Assembly (NCBI GenBank): GCA_022842205.1
Contig: JALHQA010000007.1
Coordinates: 1 to 64,000 of the forward strand
Origin: Hyphomicrobiales bacterium
GTDB taxonomy: Bacteria; Pseudomonadota; Alphaproteobacteria; Rhizobiales; Methylopilaceae
Length of the DNA: 64,000 bases
Reading direction: 5' to 3'
Numbering within the stretch: position 1 is the first letter of the stretch; the number at the start of each line of letters is the position of its first letter. Below the pieces are notes generated by a model. That model was not told the origin of the DNA and did no database searches. It worked only from the letters and a program-made list of their open reading frames with translations. Position numbers and translations under genes: made by a program. Shown piece by piece: positions 57,362 to 64,000 of the stretch.

Positions 57362-57393
57362 CGGCGGGTCATTCCCGCCGCCCTTTTGATTTT
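57362..57393 (+). promoter_or_regulatory. Terminator-like hairpin in rpsT leader
   Basis: CGGCGGG / CCCGCCG around TCATT (57362-57380), followed by CCCTTTTGATTTT. It starts about five bases after the predicted transcription start, so it is an early attenuator or a 5' stabiliser; S20 autoregulation is possible. Confidence 0.55.
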
Positions 57394-57434
57394 ACGCCCC
57401 GCTGCTGAGCGGCGCGAACCCAAGGAAGATACTG

Positions 57435-57698
57435 ATGGCCAATACGAAGTCGGCCAAGAAGGCCGCGCGCAAGATTGCGCGCAAGACCACGATCAACAAG
57501 AGCCGCCGCACCCGCGTCCGCTCCCAGATCCGCAAGGTCGAGGACGCACTGGCCGCGGGCGACGCCAAGGCAGCCGCCGAGGCGCTGCGTGGCGCACAGC
57601 CCGAACTGATGCGGGCGGCCCAGAAGGGCATCCTTCACAAGAACACCGCGTCGCGGAAAGTTTCACGTCTCGCTGCACGGGTGAAGGCGCTCGGCTGA
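57435..57698 (+). CDS. rpsT: 30S ribosomal protein S20
   Basis: 87 aa, basic: [38 protein letters not shown] and the C-terminal [31 protein letters not shown] precedes ATG. Its place upstream of dnaA is conserved in alphaproteobacteria. A strong terminator follows. Confidence 0.98.
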   Translation: MANTKSAKKAARKIARKTTINKSRRTRVRSQIRKVEDALAAGDAKAAAEALRGAQPELMRAAQKGILHKNTASRKVSRLAARVKALG

Positions 57699-57723
57699 AC
57701 CCCGAATTCAGAAAAGTTCAAAA

Positions 57724-57749
57724 AGCCCGGCCCAGAGCCGGGCTTTTTT
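57724..57749 (+). terminator. Rho-independent terminator after rpsT
   Basis: Stem AGCCCGGC / GCCGGGCT with loop CCAGA, ending in TTTTTT. Confidence 0.95.
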
Positions 57750-58001
57750 GTGTCCGAATTCCGGCGGGTGTCCATCGACCGCGCGCCGGAGGGGCCGTGG
57801 CAGCGGCGTCACAGCGCCGTTGTTAAAGCGTCACACCGACCCGGTTTCGGCCGGTACCCTCTTGATTTCCGCAATCGCCTGAATCCGCAGGGACTGCCGC
57901 CAAACGGCGCTCGCCCGCGCACAAATTTTGTCTATAAATCAAATTCTTAGGCGGGATACGGCGGGGCCGGGTAGCGGCAGGGCTCGGTCAATATCCGGCG
58001 G

Positions 58002-58016
58002 TTAATATATTTTTAA
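58002..58016 (+). promoter_or_regulatory. CtrA consensus site in the dnaA upstream region
   Basis: TTAA-N7-TTAA with the second half continuing as TTAACC. Perfect direct-repeat CtrA box, the second in this window, 415 bp before the rhodanese gene and about 1 kb before dnaA. Confidence 0.65.
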
Positions 58017-58080
58017 CCCGAAGCGACATGAAAGCCACGGCCGGGCCGAGGCGGCTGAATCGCAAGAGGATCAGGGCTTT

Positions 58081-58099
58081 GCCACAATTCATTTGTGGC
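58081..58099. promoter_or_regulatory. Palindrome GCCACAA-N5-TTGTGGC
   Basis: Perfect 7-bp inverted repeat around TTCAT. Overlaps the DnaA-box-like TTTGCCACA. Possible operator or replication element. Confidence 0.45.
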
Positions 58100-58235
58100 G
58101 GACCGTCCGTACGAGGCGGGTTGGACTCGTTTCGAGGGGTGTTTTTTTTATTGCCGCCCGAAACAAGGCGTGGCTATGTTTTCTTCGTCAGCGGGCGGCG
58201 CCCAAAGACCTCTAGAAATTGTGACAGAGTTATAG

Positions 58236-58251
58236 CCCATGATTTCATGGG
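58236..58251. promoter_or_regulatory. Palindrome CCCATGA-N2-TCATGGG
   Basis: Perfect 7-bp inverted repeat around TT, just after TATAG. Likely a dimer operator; the regulator is unknown. Confidence 0.45.
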
Positions 58252-58417
58252 ATGGGGAGTTTTTGTCTGCATCCGGCGGCTTGGGGCGCTTCCGGCTAGT
58301 TCAACGAAGAAGCTTTGGGTGCGTGCTGTACTTCTTCGAACCCCGTGTCGCGTAGAACAACATCAAGATGACAATGGGGATGCGCTCCGAATACTTCGGG
58401 GTGCATAGGGTAATTCT

Positions 58418-58864
58418 ATGACTCTGCAATCGCAGGCTGGGTATGCGGGAGATGTTGATCCTCTCACCGCCTATAATGACCTTGCCAGCACGAGCTCTGC
58501 TCAGCTGATCGACGTTCGCACCCGTGCGGAATGGAGCTTTGTCGGTGTTCCCGACCTTGGCGCCATTGGCAAGGAGCCGATCCTGATCGAGTGGCAGAGC
58601 TGGCCGCATATGCAGGTCGCAGGCGATTTCCTCGACAGGCTCAAGGCGGAACTCGCCGCGCGCAATGTCCCCCAGGATGCCCCCCTCTATTTCCTGTGCC
58701 GGTCGGGTGTCCGCAGCGCTGCTGCGGCGACCTGCGCGTCGGCCGAGGGATTTGGCAAAAGTTTCAACGTCGCCGGCGGCTTTGAAGGCCCGCCCGATGC
58801 GGGCCGCCATCGCGGACGCACGGCCGGCTGGAAGGCCAGTGACCTGCCCTGGATACAGACTTGA
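58418..58864 (+). CDS. Rhodanese-like domain protein
   Basis: 148 aa, single rhodanese domain. Substrate region [18 protein letters not shown], the active-site loop [13 protein letters not shown] with catalytic cysteine, and [26 protein letters not shown] at the end. It can carry persulfide sulfur, or bind as a regulator. It stands between rpsT and dnaA, about 100 bp before the dnaA start chosen here, so a shared transcript is likely. ATG at 58418 has AGGG upstream. Confidence 0.9.
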   Translation: MTLQSQAGYAGDVDPLTAYNDLASTSSAQLIDVRTRAEWSFVGVPDLGAIGKEPILIEWQSWPHMQVAGDFLDRLKAELAARNVPQDAPLYFLCRSGVRSAAAATCASAEGFGKSFNVAGGFEGPPDAGRHRGRTAGWKASDLPWIQT

Positions 58865-58968
58865 GAAGCACAACGGACATGACCGACGACATTTTCTTCG
58901 ATCCATCGGCCCGCAACCGGGCCGATGACACCTACGACACCACAAGCACCCGCCTTCAGGAGACAGAA

Positions 58969-60411
58969 ATGTCCGCGCCTGCTTTATCACCTTCCAGCGG
59001 CGACTACGGTGCGGCCTGGCAACGGACTCAACGGCGTCTGCGCGCGGAACTTGGCGAGGACATCTATCTGTCCTGGTTCGCCCGCATCGAGCTGGAGTCG
59101 GTCGACAAGTCCGGGCTCGCGCATCTGTCGGTTCCGACACGCTTCCTCAGGAGCTGGATCCAGTCGCATTACGCCGACCGGATTCTGCGCGCCTTCCAGG
59201 CAGAGGATGCCGACATCCAGCGCATCGAACTTTCGCTCCGCACGGCCGGCGGCCGTCCGGCATCGGCCCGTCCCGTGGCAGCCGCTTCAGGCGTTGCCGT
59301 AAAATCCGGCGCCGCGCCGGCAGCCGCGCTTGGCGCAACGACTGAAGCGCAGCCGGCGGGCGGCAGCCTTGTCGGATCTCCGCTCGACCGCCGGATGGGT
59401 TTCGACTCGTTCCTGGTCGGCCGCTCGAACGCCCTCGCCCATGCTGCGGCGCAGGAAGTGGCGAAGGCCCGCCCCGGCGAGCCGATCCGCTATAATCCGC
59501 TTTACGTTCACGCGGCTGTCGGCCTCGGCAAGACGCATCTCCTTCATGCGATCGCCGGTCAGGCGGAAGCGGGCGGGCGCCGCGTGCTCTATCTCACCGC
59601 CGAACGATTTATGTTCGGCTTCGTCAATGCGCTGCGGGCGCAGACCGCGCTCGCCTTCAAGGAAACGCTGCGCGGCATCGACATGCTCGTCATCGACGAT
59701 GTGCAGTTCCTGCAGGGCAAGACGGTCTCCGCCGAGTTCGGCCATACGCTGAACGCGCTGATCGATGCCGGCCGCCAGGTCGTCGTCGCCGCCGACCGTC
59801 CGCCGGCGGAACTGGAAAGCCTCGACGACCGCCTGCGCTCGCGCCTTGCCGGCGGCCTTGCCGTCGAGATGGCGTCGCTCGACGAGGATCTCAGGCTGTC
59901 GATCCTGAAGGGCCGCGTCGCCGCCGCGCACGAGAGCAATCCGGGCTTCGACGTGCCGCCTTCTGTTCTCTCCTATGTCGCGCGCACGGTGACGGCCAAT
60001 GGCCGCGATCTCGATGGCGCGGTGAACCGGCTTCTTGCTCACAACACCCTTACGGGAGCGGCAGTGACGCTCGAGATGGCCGAAGAGGCCCTGCGCGATC
60101 TCGTCCGCAACCGCGAGCCGAAGCGCGTCAAGATCGAGGACATCCAGCGCATCGTCGCGCGCCATTACAACGTCTCGCGCGCCGACATTCTCTCCGCGCG
60201 CCGTACGGCGACCGTGGTGCGTCCTCGCCAGATCGCGATGTATCTCTCGAAGGTGCTGACGCTGCGCTCGCTGCCGGAAATCGGCCGGCGTTTCGGCGGC
60301 CGGGACCACACGACGGTGCTGCATGCGGTGCGCAAGATTGATGGCCTGCTTCACACCGACACCGCGCTCAGCGAGGATGTCGACCTTCTGAAACGGATGC
60401 TGTCCGAATAG
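58969..60411 (+). CDS. dnaA: Chromosomal replication initiator DnaA
   Basis: 480 aa. Domain [29 protein letters not shown] (about 15-90), a variable alanine-rich linker (about 95-145), AAA+ domain III with Walker [15 protein letters not shown], Walker [15 protein letters not shown] and sensor [20 protein letters not shown], and the DNA-binding domain IV with the signature [15 protein letters not shown]. The frame is open to 58861. ATG at 58969 is chosen because AGGAG lies six bases upstream; ATG at 58879 would add 30 acidic residues and has only a weak site. Follows the rhodanese gene and precedes dnaN. Confidence 0.95.
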   Translation: MSAPALSPSSGDYGAAWQRTQRRLRAELGEDIYLSWFARIELESVDKSGLAHLSVPTRFLRSWIQSHYADRILRAFQAEDADIQRIELSLRTAGGRPASARPVAAASGVAVKSGAAPAAALGATTEAQPAGGSLVGSPLDRRMGFDSFLVGRSNALAHAAAQEVAKARPGEPIRYNPLYVHAAVGLGKTHLLHAIAGQAEAGGRRVLYLTAERFMFGFVNALRAQTALAFKETLRGIDMLVIDDVQFLQGKTVSAEFGHTLNALIDAGRQVVVAADRPPAELESLDDRLRSRLAGGLAVEMASLDEDLRLSILKGRVAAAHESNPGFDVPPSVLSYVARTVTANGRDLDGAVNRLLAHNTLTGAAVTLEMAEEALRDLVRNREPKRVKIEDIQRIVARHYNVSRADILSARRTATVVRPRQIAMYLSKVLTLRSLPEIGRRFGGRDHTTVLHAVRKIDGLLHTDTALSEDVDLLKRMLSE

Positions 60412-60430
60412 GATGAAACGCTTGCGAAAT

Positions 60431-60458
60431 GGCCGGGGAGGGGCCAATCTCCCCGGCC
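60431..60458 (+). terminator. GC-rich hairpin between dnaA and dnaN
   Basis: GGCCGGGGAG pairs perfectly with CTCCCCGGCC around GGGCCAAT. Two smaller GC hairpins follow. No U-tract, so it may be a pause or stability element. Confidence 0.5.
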
Positions 60459-60531
60459 CGGCGCTTTCGGGCGCCTCGGGCGGCTAGGCCCCGCGGCCTC
60501 CGGCCGCCTTCCACGGAATGGAATATCGAAA

Positions 60532-61650
60532 ATGAAAGTGACCCTTGAACGGGCCGCGCTGCTCAAATCCCTCGGGCATGTCCATCGCGTCGTGGAGCGC
60601 CGGACGACCATCCCGATCCTGTCCAACGTCCTGGTGCGCGCGGAAAGCGGCGGGCTTCGGCTGCAGGCGACCGATCTCGACCTTGAAGTCGTCGAGACCG
60701 CGCCGGCCGATATCGGCACCGCCGGCTCGACCACGGTTCCCGCCCATACATTTTACGACATCGTCCGCAAACTGCCTGACGGCGCCCAGATCGCGCTCGA
60801 GCAGGCGGGCGATTCCGGCACGCTGACGATCCGTTCGGGCCGTTCGCGCTTTTCGCTGCAGACGCTCGCGGAATCGGACTTTCCGGATCTTGCCGCCGGC
60901 GAACTCCCGGTGAAGTTCGACCTCACGGCCGCCGATCTGAAGCGCCTGATCGACAAGACCCAGTTCGCGATCTCGACCGAGGAGACGCGCTACTATCTCA
61001 ACGGCATCTATCTGCATGCGATCGAGGTCGATGGCGTACCGATGTTGCGCGCGGTCGCGACCGATGGACACCGGCTTGCGCGCGTGGAGCTGCCCTGTCC
61101 GAAGGGCGCCGCACAGATGCCGGGCATCATCGTGCCGCGCAAAACCGTGTCGGAAGTCCAGCGTCTCGTGGAATCGCCGGATGGCTCGGTCACCATCGAG
61201 CTGTCGCCGACCAAGATCCGGTTCACGCTCGGCGACGTCGTCCTGACATCGAAGCTGATCGACGGCACCTTCCCGGACTATGCGCGCGTCATCCCGCAAG
61301 GCAATGACAAGTCGCTGACCGTCGACAAGGTCGAGTTCAAGGCTGCCGTGGATCGCGTGTCGACGATCTCGTCCGAACGCGGCCGCGCGGTAAAACTGGC
61401 GCTCAGCGACGGCAAGCTGACCCTGTCCGTCAGCAACCCGGATTCGGGCTCGGCGACCGAGGAGATCGAGGTCGACTACGGCTCGGAGCCGCTCGATATC
61501 GGTTTCAACTCGCGCTATCTGCTCGACATAACCGATCAGATCGACACCGACACCGCCTTGCTCAAGCTTGCCGATCCGGGCTCGCCGACCGTGATCCAGG
61601 ACAAGGAAGGCTCTTCGGCCTTGTACGTCCTGATGCCGATGCGAGTTTAA
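60532..61650 (+). CDS. dnaN: DNA polymerase III beta sliding clamp
   Basis: 372 aa, three-domain clamp ring. N-terminus KVTLERAALLKSLGHVHRVVERRTTIPILSNVLV, middle part FAISTEETRYYLNGIYLH, TDGHRLARVELP, and the conserved end SSALYVLMPMRV. Start ATG with a short AT-rich leader. The TAA stop is in frame with recF. Confidence 0.98.
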   Translation: MKVTLERAALLKSLGHVHRVVERRTTIPILSNVLVRAESGGLRLQATDLDLEVVETAPADIGTAGSTTVPAHTFYDIVRKLPDGAQIALEQAGDSGTLTIRSGRSRFSLQTLAESDFPDLAAGELPVKFDLTAADLKRLIDKTQFAISTEETRYYLNGIYLHAIEVDGVPMLRAVATDGHRLARVELPCPKGAAQMPGIIVPRKTVSEVQRLVESPDGSVTIELSPTKIRFTLGDVVLTSKLIDGTFPDYARVIPQGNDKSLTVDKVEFKAAVDRVSTISSERGRAVKLALSDGKLTLSVSNPDSGSATEEIEVDYGSEPLDIGFNSRYLLDITDQIDTDTALLKLADPGSPTVIQDKEGSSALYVLMPMRV

Positions 61651-61680
61651 GTCACGGTACCGTCGTCCGTACGGGCCGTC

Positions 61681-62802
61681 ATCACGCGGCTCCGGCTCAC
61701 GCATTTCCGCAATCACCCATCGCTCGCGCTGAGCTGCGGGCAGCGTCTTGTTGCGCTGACCGGACCGAACGGGGCCGGCAAGACCAACCTTCTCGAGGCA
61801 ATCTCGCTGCTGGCGCCGGGGCGCGGCCTTCGCCGCGCCGCGCATGCCGATATCGCGCAGATCGACGGCAACGGCTCGTGGGCGGCCGCAGCGGAAATCG
61901 AGGGAGCGCTGGGCGAGGCCGCGCTCGGCACCGGCATCGAAGCGGACGACAATGAAGGCGCCTCCCGCCGCTGCCGCATCAACGGCGCGGCGGTGTCCGG
62001 GCCCTCGGCCTTTGCCGATCATCTGCGGGTTGTCTGGCTGACGCCGGCCATGGATGGGCTCTTCACCGGGCCTGCCGGCGATCGCCGCCGGTTTCTCGAT
62101 CGCCTCGTGCTCGCGGTCGACCCGTCGCATGGCACCCGCGTCAACGCATTCGAACGCGCCTTGCGCTCGCGCAACAAGCTGCTGGAAGAAGGCGCTCGCG
62201 ATCCGCGCTGGCTCGATGCCGTCGAGCACGAGACGGCCGAGCTTGCCGTCTCCGTTGCCGCCGCCCGCATCGAAACCGTGGCGCGCCTCGCAGGACTGAT
62301 CGCGGAAACGAAGTCGGATTCCGGTATTTTCCCTCATGCGGAGATCCTGCTGGGCGGTTGGATGGAGGACAGGATCGGCTCCGGCAGCGCCGCCGACGCC
62401 GAGGACATATACCGCGACCGGCTACGCGAGCTGCGCGGCCGCGACCGCGCGGCGGGACGCACCACCGAAGGCCCGCACGCATCCGATCTCACCGTCCGCC
62501 ACGCGCCGAAGCAGATGCCGGCCAATCTGTGCTCGACCGGGGAGCAGAAAGCGCTCCTCCTTGGACTTGTTCTTGCGCATGCCCGGCTCGTCGCCCGGCT
62601 CTCCGGCGCAACGCCGATCGTGCTTCTGGATGAGGTTGCGGCCCATCTCGATCCCGATCGCCGGGGCGCCCTTTACGGCGTTCTGGAAGACCTTGGCGCG
62701 CAGTCCTTCATGACCGGCGCCGACATCGCCCTGTTCGACAGTCTGGGGCCGAATTCCGCGGTGTTTTCGATCGGCCCGGGCCGATGCGAACAGGCGCGTT
62801 GA
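61681..62802 (+). CDS. recF: DNA replication and repair protein RecF, non-canonical start
   Basis: 373 aa, SMC-like ATPase for gap repair and RecA loading. LRLTHFRNHPSLAL, Walker A GPNGAGKTNLLEA, VVWLTPAMDGLFTGPAGDRRRFLDRLV, signature STGEQKALLLGLVLAHARL and Walker B IVLLDEVAAHLD are all intact. But between the dnaN stop (61648-61650) and this conserved N-terminus there is no ATG, GTG or TTG in any frame. The only starts are rare codons: ATC at 61681 (used here), or GTC/GTA upstream. The first in-frame GTG, at 61993, would lose Walker A. Same frame as dnaN, so stop readthrough is another possibility. Confidence 0.85.
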   Translation: MTRLRLTHFRNHPSLALSCGQRLVALTGPNGAGKTNLLEAISLLAPGRGLRRAAHADIAQIDGNGSWAAAAEIEGALGEAALGTGIEADDNEGASRRCRINGAAVSGPSAFADHLRVVWLTPAMDGLFTGPAGDRRRFLDRLVLAVDPSHGTRVNAFERALRSRNKLLEEGARDPRWLDAVEHETAELAVSVAAARIETVARLAGLIAETKSDSGIFPHAEILLGGWMEDRIGSGSAADAEDIYRDRLRELRGRDRAAGRTTEGPHASDLTVRHAPKQMPANLCSTGEQKALLLGLVLAHARLVARLSGATPIVLLDEVAAHLDPDRRGALYGVLEDLGAQSFMTGADIALFDSLGPNSAVFSIGPGRCEQAR

Positions 62803-62867
62803 GGCCGCTGAATCGGGCTGCTAAAAACGCAATTCCAGCAATGCGTTAGAAGGCGGAAAAAAATCGC

Positions 62868-62942
62868 GATTCCTGGCGCGATTCCGGCCGGATTCGCGTG
62901 AATTTCCGGGGTGATTCGCCTATATTAATGATGCTGCGAATC
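62868..62942. promoter_or_regulatory. Cluster of five GANTC sites in the gyrB promoter
   Basis: GANTC occurs at 62868, 62880, 62891, 62913 and 62938 (spacings 12, 11, 22, 25 bp), plus one at 62810. CcrM methylates GANTC and GcrA reads it in alphaproteobacteria. TATATT at about 62920 lies between the last two. This suggests methylation-dependent, cell-cycle timed gyrB transcription. Confidence 0.5.
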
Positions 62943-62982
62943 GCTCCCGGTCCGCGGACTTTTTTCAAGGAATTTTTGCATC

Positions 62983-64000
62983 ATGGCCCAACCTGCCGGA
63001 GCCCGGTCCGACAGCGATTACGGCGCGGACTCGATCAAGGTTCTCAAGGGCCTCGACGCCGTGCGCAAGCGCCCCGGTATGTATATCGGCGACACCGACG
63101 ACGGGTCGGGCCTGCATCACATGGTCTATGAGGTCGTCGACAACGCGATCGACGAAGCGCTGGCCGGCCATGCCGATCTCGTGACCGTGACGCTCAACGC
63201 CGACGGCTCATGCACCGTATCCGACAACGGCCGCGGCATTCCGACGGACATCCATACGGAAGAGGGCATTTCCGCCGCCGAGGTCATCATGACCCAGCTG
63301 CATGCCGGCGGAAAATTCGACCAGAATTCCTACAAGGTCTCCGGCGGCCTGCATGGCGTCGGCGTTTCGGTCGTCAACGCGCTGTCGAAATGGCTGCGCC
63401 TGCGCATCTGGCGCGACGGCAATGAGCACGTCATGACGTTCACGCATGGCGACGCCGACGCGCCGCTGGCGGTTGCCGGCGAGGCCAACGGCCGCCGCGG
63501 CACCGAAGTCACCTTCCTGCCGTCGAAGGAAACCTTCACCCAGGTTGAATTCGACTACGCGACGCTCGAACACCGCCTGCGCGAACTGGCCTTTCTGAAC
63601 TCGGGCGTCCGCATTGTCCTGACGGATGCGCGCGGCGTCGAGGAGAAGCGCGAGGAGCTTATGTACGAAGGCGGCATCGAAGCCTTCGTGCGCTATCTCG
63701 ACCGCACCAAGAAATCGCTCATCGACCGGCCGATCGTCGTTCGCGGCGAGCGCGAGGGCATCGTCGTCGAAGCCGCCTTGTGGTGGAACGACAGCTATTA
63801 CGAAAACGTCCTCTGCTTCACCAACAACATTCCGCAGCGCGACGGCGGCACCCATCTCGCCGGTTTCCGCGCGGCGCTTACGCGGCAGGTGACGAGCTAT
63901 GCGGACACGTCGGGCATCTCGAAAAAGGAAAAGGTCGCGCTGACCGGCGACGACTGCCGGGAGGGCCTGACCTGCGTTCTGTCGGTCAAGGTACCCGATC
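62983..64000 (+). CDS. gyrB: DNA gyrase subunit B, 5' part (cut by window end)
   Basis: The first 339 codons of GyrB. AAGGAA lies upstream of ATG at 62983. GHKL ATPase: [61 protein letters not shown], the ATP lid [33 protein letters not shown]. The transducer begins with [20 protein letters not shown]. The TOPRIM domain and stop lie beyond 64000. Preceded by the GANTC cluster. Confidence 0.98.
   Translation, partial: MAQPAGARSDSDYGADSIKVLKGLDAVRKRPGMYIGDTDDGSGLHHMVYEVVDNAIDEALAGHADLVTVTLNADGSCTVSDNGRGIPTDIHTEEGISAAEVIMTQLHAGGKFDQNSYKVSGGLHGVGVSVVNALSKWLRLRIWRDGNEHVMTFTHGDADAPLAVAGEANGRRGTEVTFLPSKETFTQVEFDYATLEHRLRELAFLNSGVRIVLTDARGVEEKREELMYEGGIEAFVRYLDRTKKSLIDRPIVVRGEREGIVVEAALWWNDSYYENVLCFTNNIPQRDGGTHLAGFRAALTRQVTSYADTSGISKKEKVALTGDDCREGLTCVLSVKVPD

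Larger units (their letters stand above)
57750..58417. other. Non-coding rpsT-rhodanese region with regulatory motifs
   Basis: About 670 bp without a convincing gene. It holds TATAAA inside an AT-rich patch (57920-57950), a consensus CtrA site (58002-58016), GANTC sites at 57881, 58057, 58124 and, at its border, 58420, two perfect palindromes (58081-58099 and 58236-58251), a hairpin CGAAGAAG / CTTCTTCG (58306-58339), and a weak promoter TTGCCG-N18-TATGTT (58151-58180). No exact DnaA box TTATCCACA is present; TTTGCCACA occurs once (two mismatches). The open frame 58028-58408 lacks family resemblance and looks spurious. Confidence 0.6.

Noticed and set aside
58079-58087. TTTGCCACA as a DnaA box
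   Set aside because: Two mismatches to TTATNCACA and no further boxes near it; kept only as part of a palindrome.
58028-58408. 126-aa frame in the rpsT-rhodanese gap
   Set aside because: No ribosome site, odd composition and overlap with palindromes; more likely regulatory DNA.
58301-59140. 279-aa minus frame over the rhodanese gene
   Set aside because: Antisense shadow of the rhodanese and dnaA genes.

Overview
The window reads as chromosomal DNA of a GC-rich alphaproteobacterium of the order Hyphomicrobiales (Rhizobiales), probably near the Bradyrhizobium/Xanthobacteraceae group. This rests on gene content (irr, regB-regA, mmcB, pmtA-like methyltransferase, PCuAC copper chaperone, fused pabB-pabC, rpsT ahead of dnaA-dnaN-recF-gyrB) and on regulatory motifs typical of the class: TTAA-N7-TTAA (CtrA), GANTC (CcrM), GTTC-N7-GTTC (LexA), CTTG-N18-CYTATNT (RpoH) and a palindrome resembling the Irr iron-control element. 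The species cannot be named from sequence alone.

Layout. 1-205: the last bases of an integrated element whose body lies left of the window, ending at a 47-bp 3' fragment of tRNA-Arg(CCG). 206-3105: small SH3b protein, HupE/UreJ metal permease, minCDE behind a perfect CtrA site. 3107-6926: envelope glycan genes (GT-C-like membrane protein, GtrA, FAD oxidoreductase). 7057-12352: RND efflux pair and two periplasmic copper-type proteins. 12439-18712: MmcB, DEAD-box helicase, orphan BrnA-like protein, RegA/RegB redox two-component system, ABC-2 exporter. 18742-27216: grpE, dnaK (heat-shock promoter), dnaJ, pmtA-like gene, FMN reductase, pyrF, DUF1330, dapB, gpmA. 27329-32196: irr, SH3 protein, a small secreted protein behind a perfect alphaproteobacterial SOS box, moeB, a 2-hydroxychromene-2-carboxylate isomerase, argG, small membrane protein.

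32296-41299: class A penicillin-binding protein, DUF45 metallopeptidase, hydrolase, infC with an AUU start, rpmI-rplT and pheST. 41344-51712: permuted NlpC/P60 protein, EI24 and YnfA membrane proteins, pabBC, nth, DUF2244, a 58-residue membrane protein not visible to a length-filtered search, a glycine-rich secreted protein, typA, DUF2254, cysK. 51803-57280: Rrf2 regulator, dut, coaBC, ubiB, ubiE, mutM. 57435-64000: rpsT, a 719-bp regulatory-looking gap, a rhodanese gene, dnaA, dnaN, recF, and gyrB (cut by the window edge).

The most unusual points are: recF has no ATG, GTG or TTG start compatible with its conserved N-terminus and lies in the dnaN reading frame just after the dnaN stop; five helically spaced GANTC sites cover the gyrB promoter; CtrA consensus sites stand before minC and in the gap before dnaA; an SOS box precedes an unrecognised secreted protein; palindromes fill the rpsT-dnaA gap. 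No CRISPR array, transposase, integrase gene or rRNA was found.
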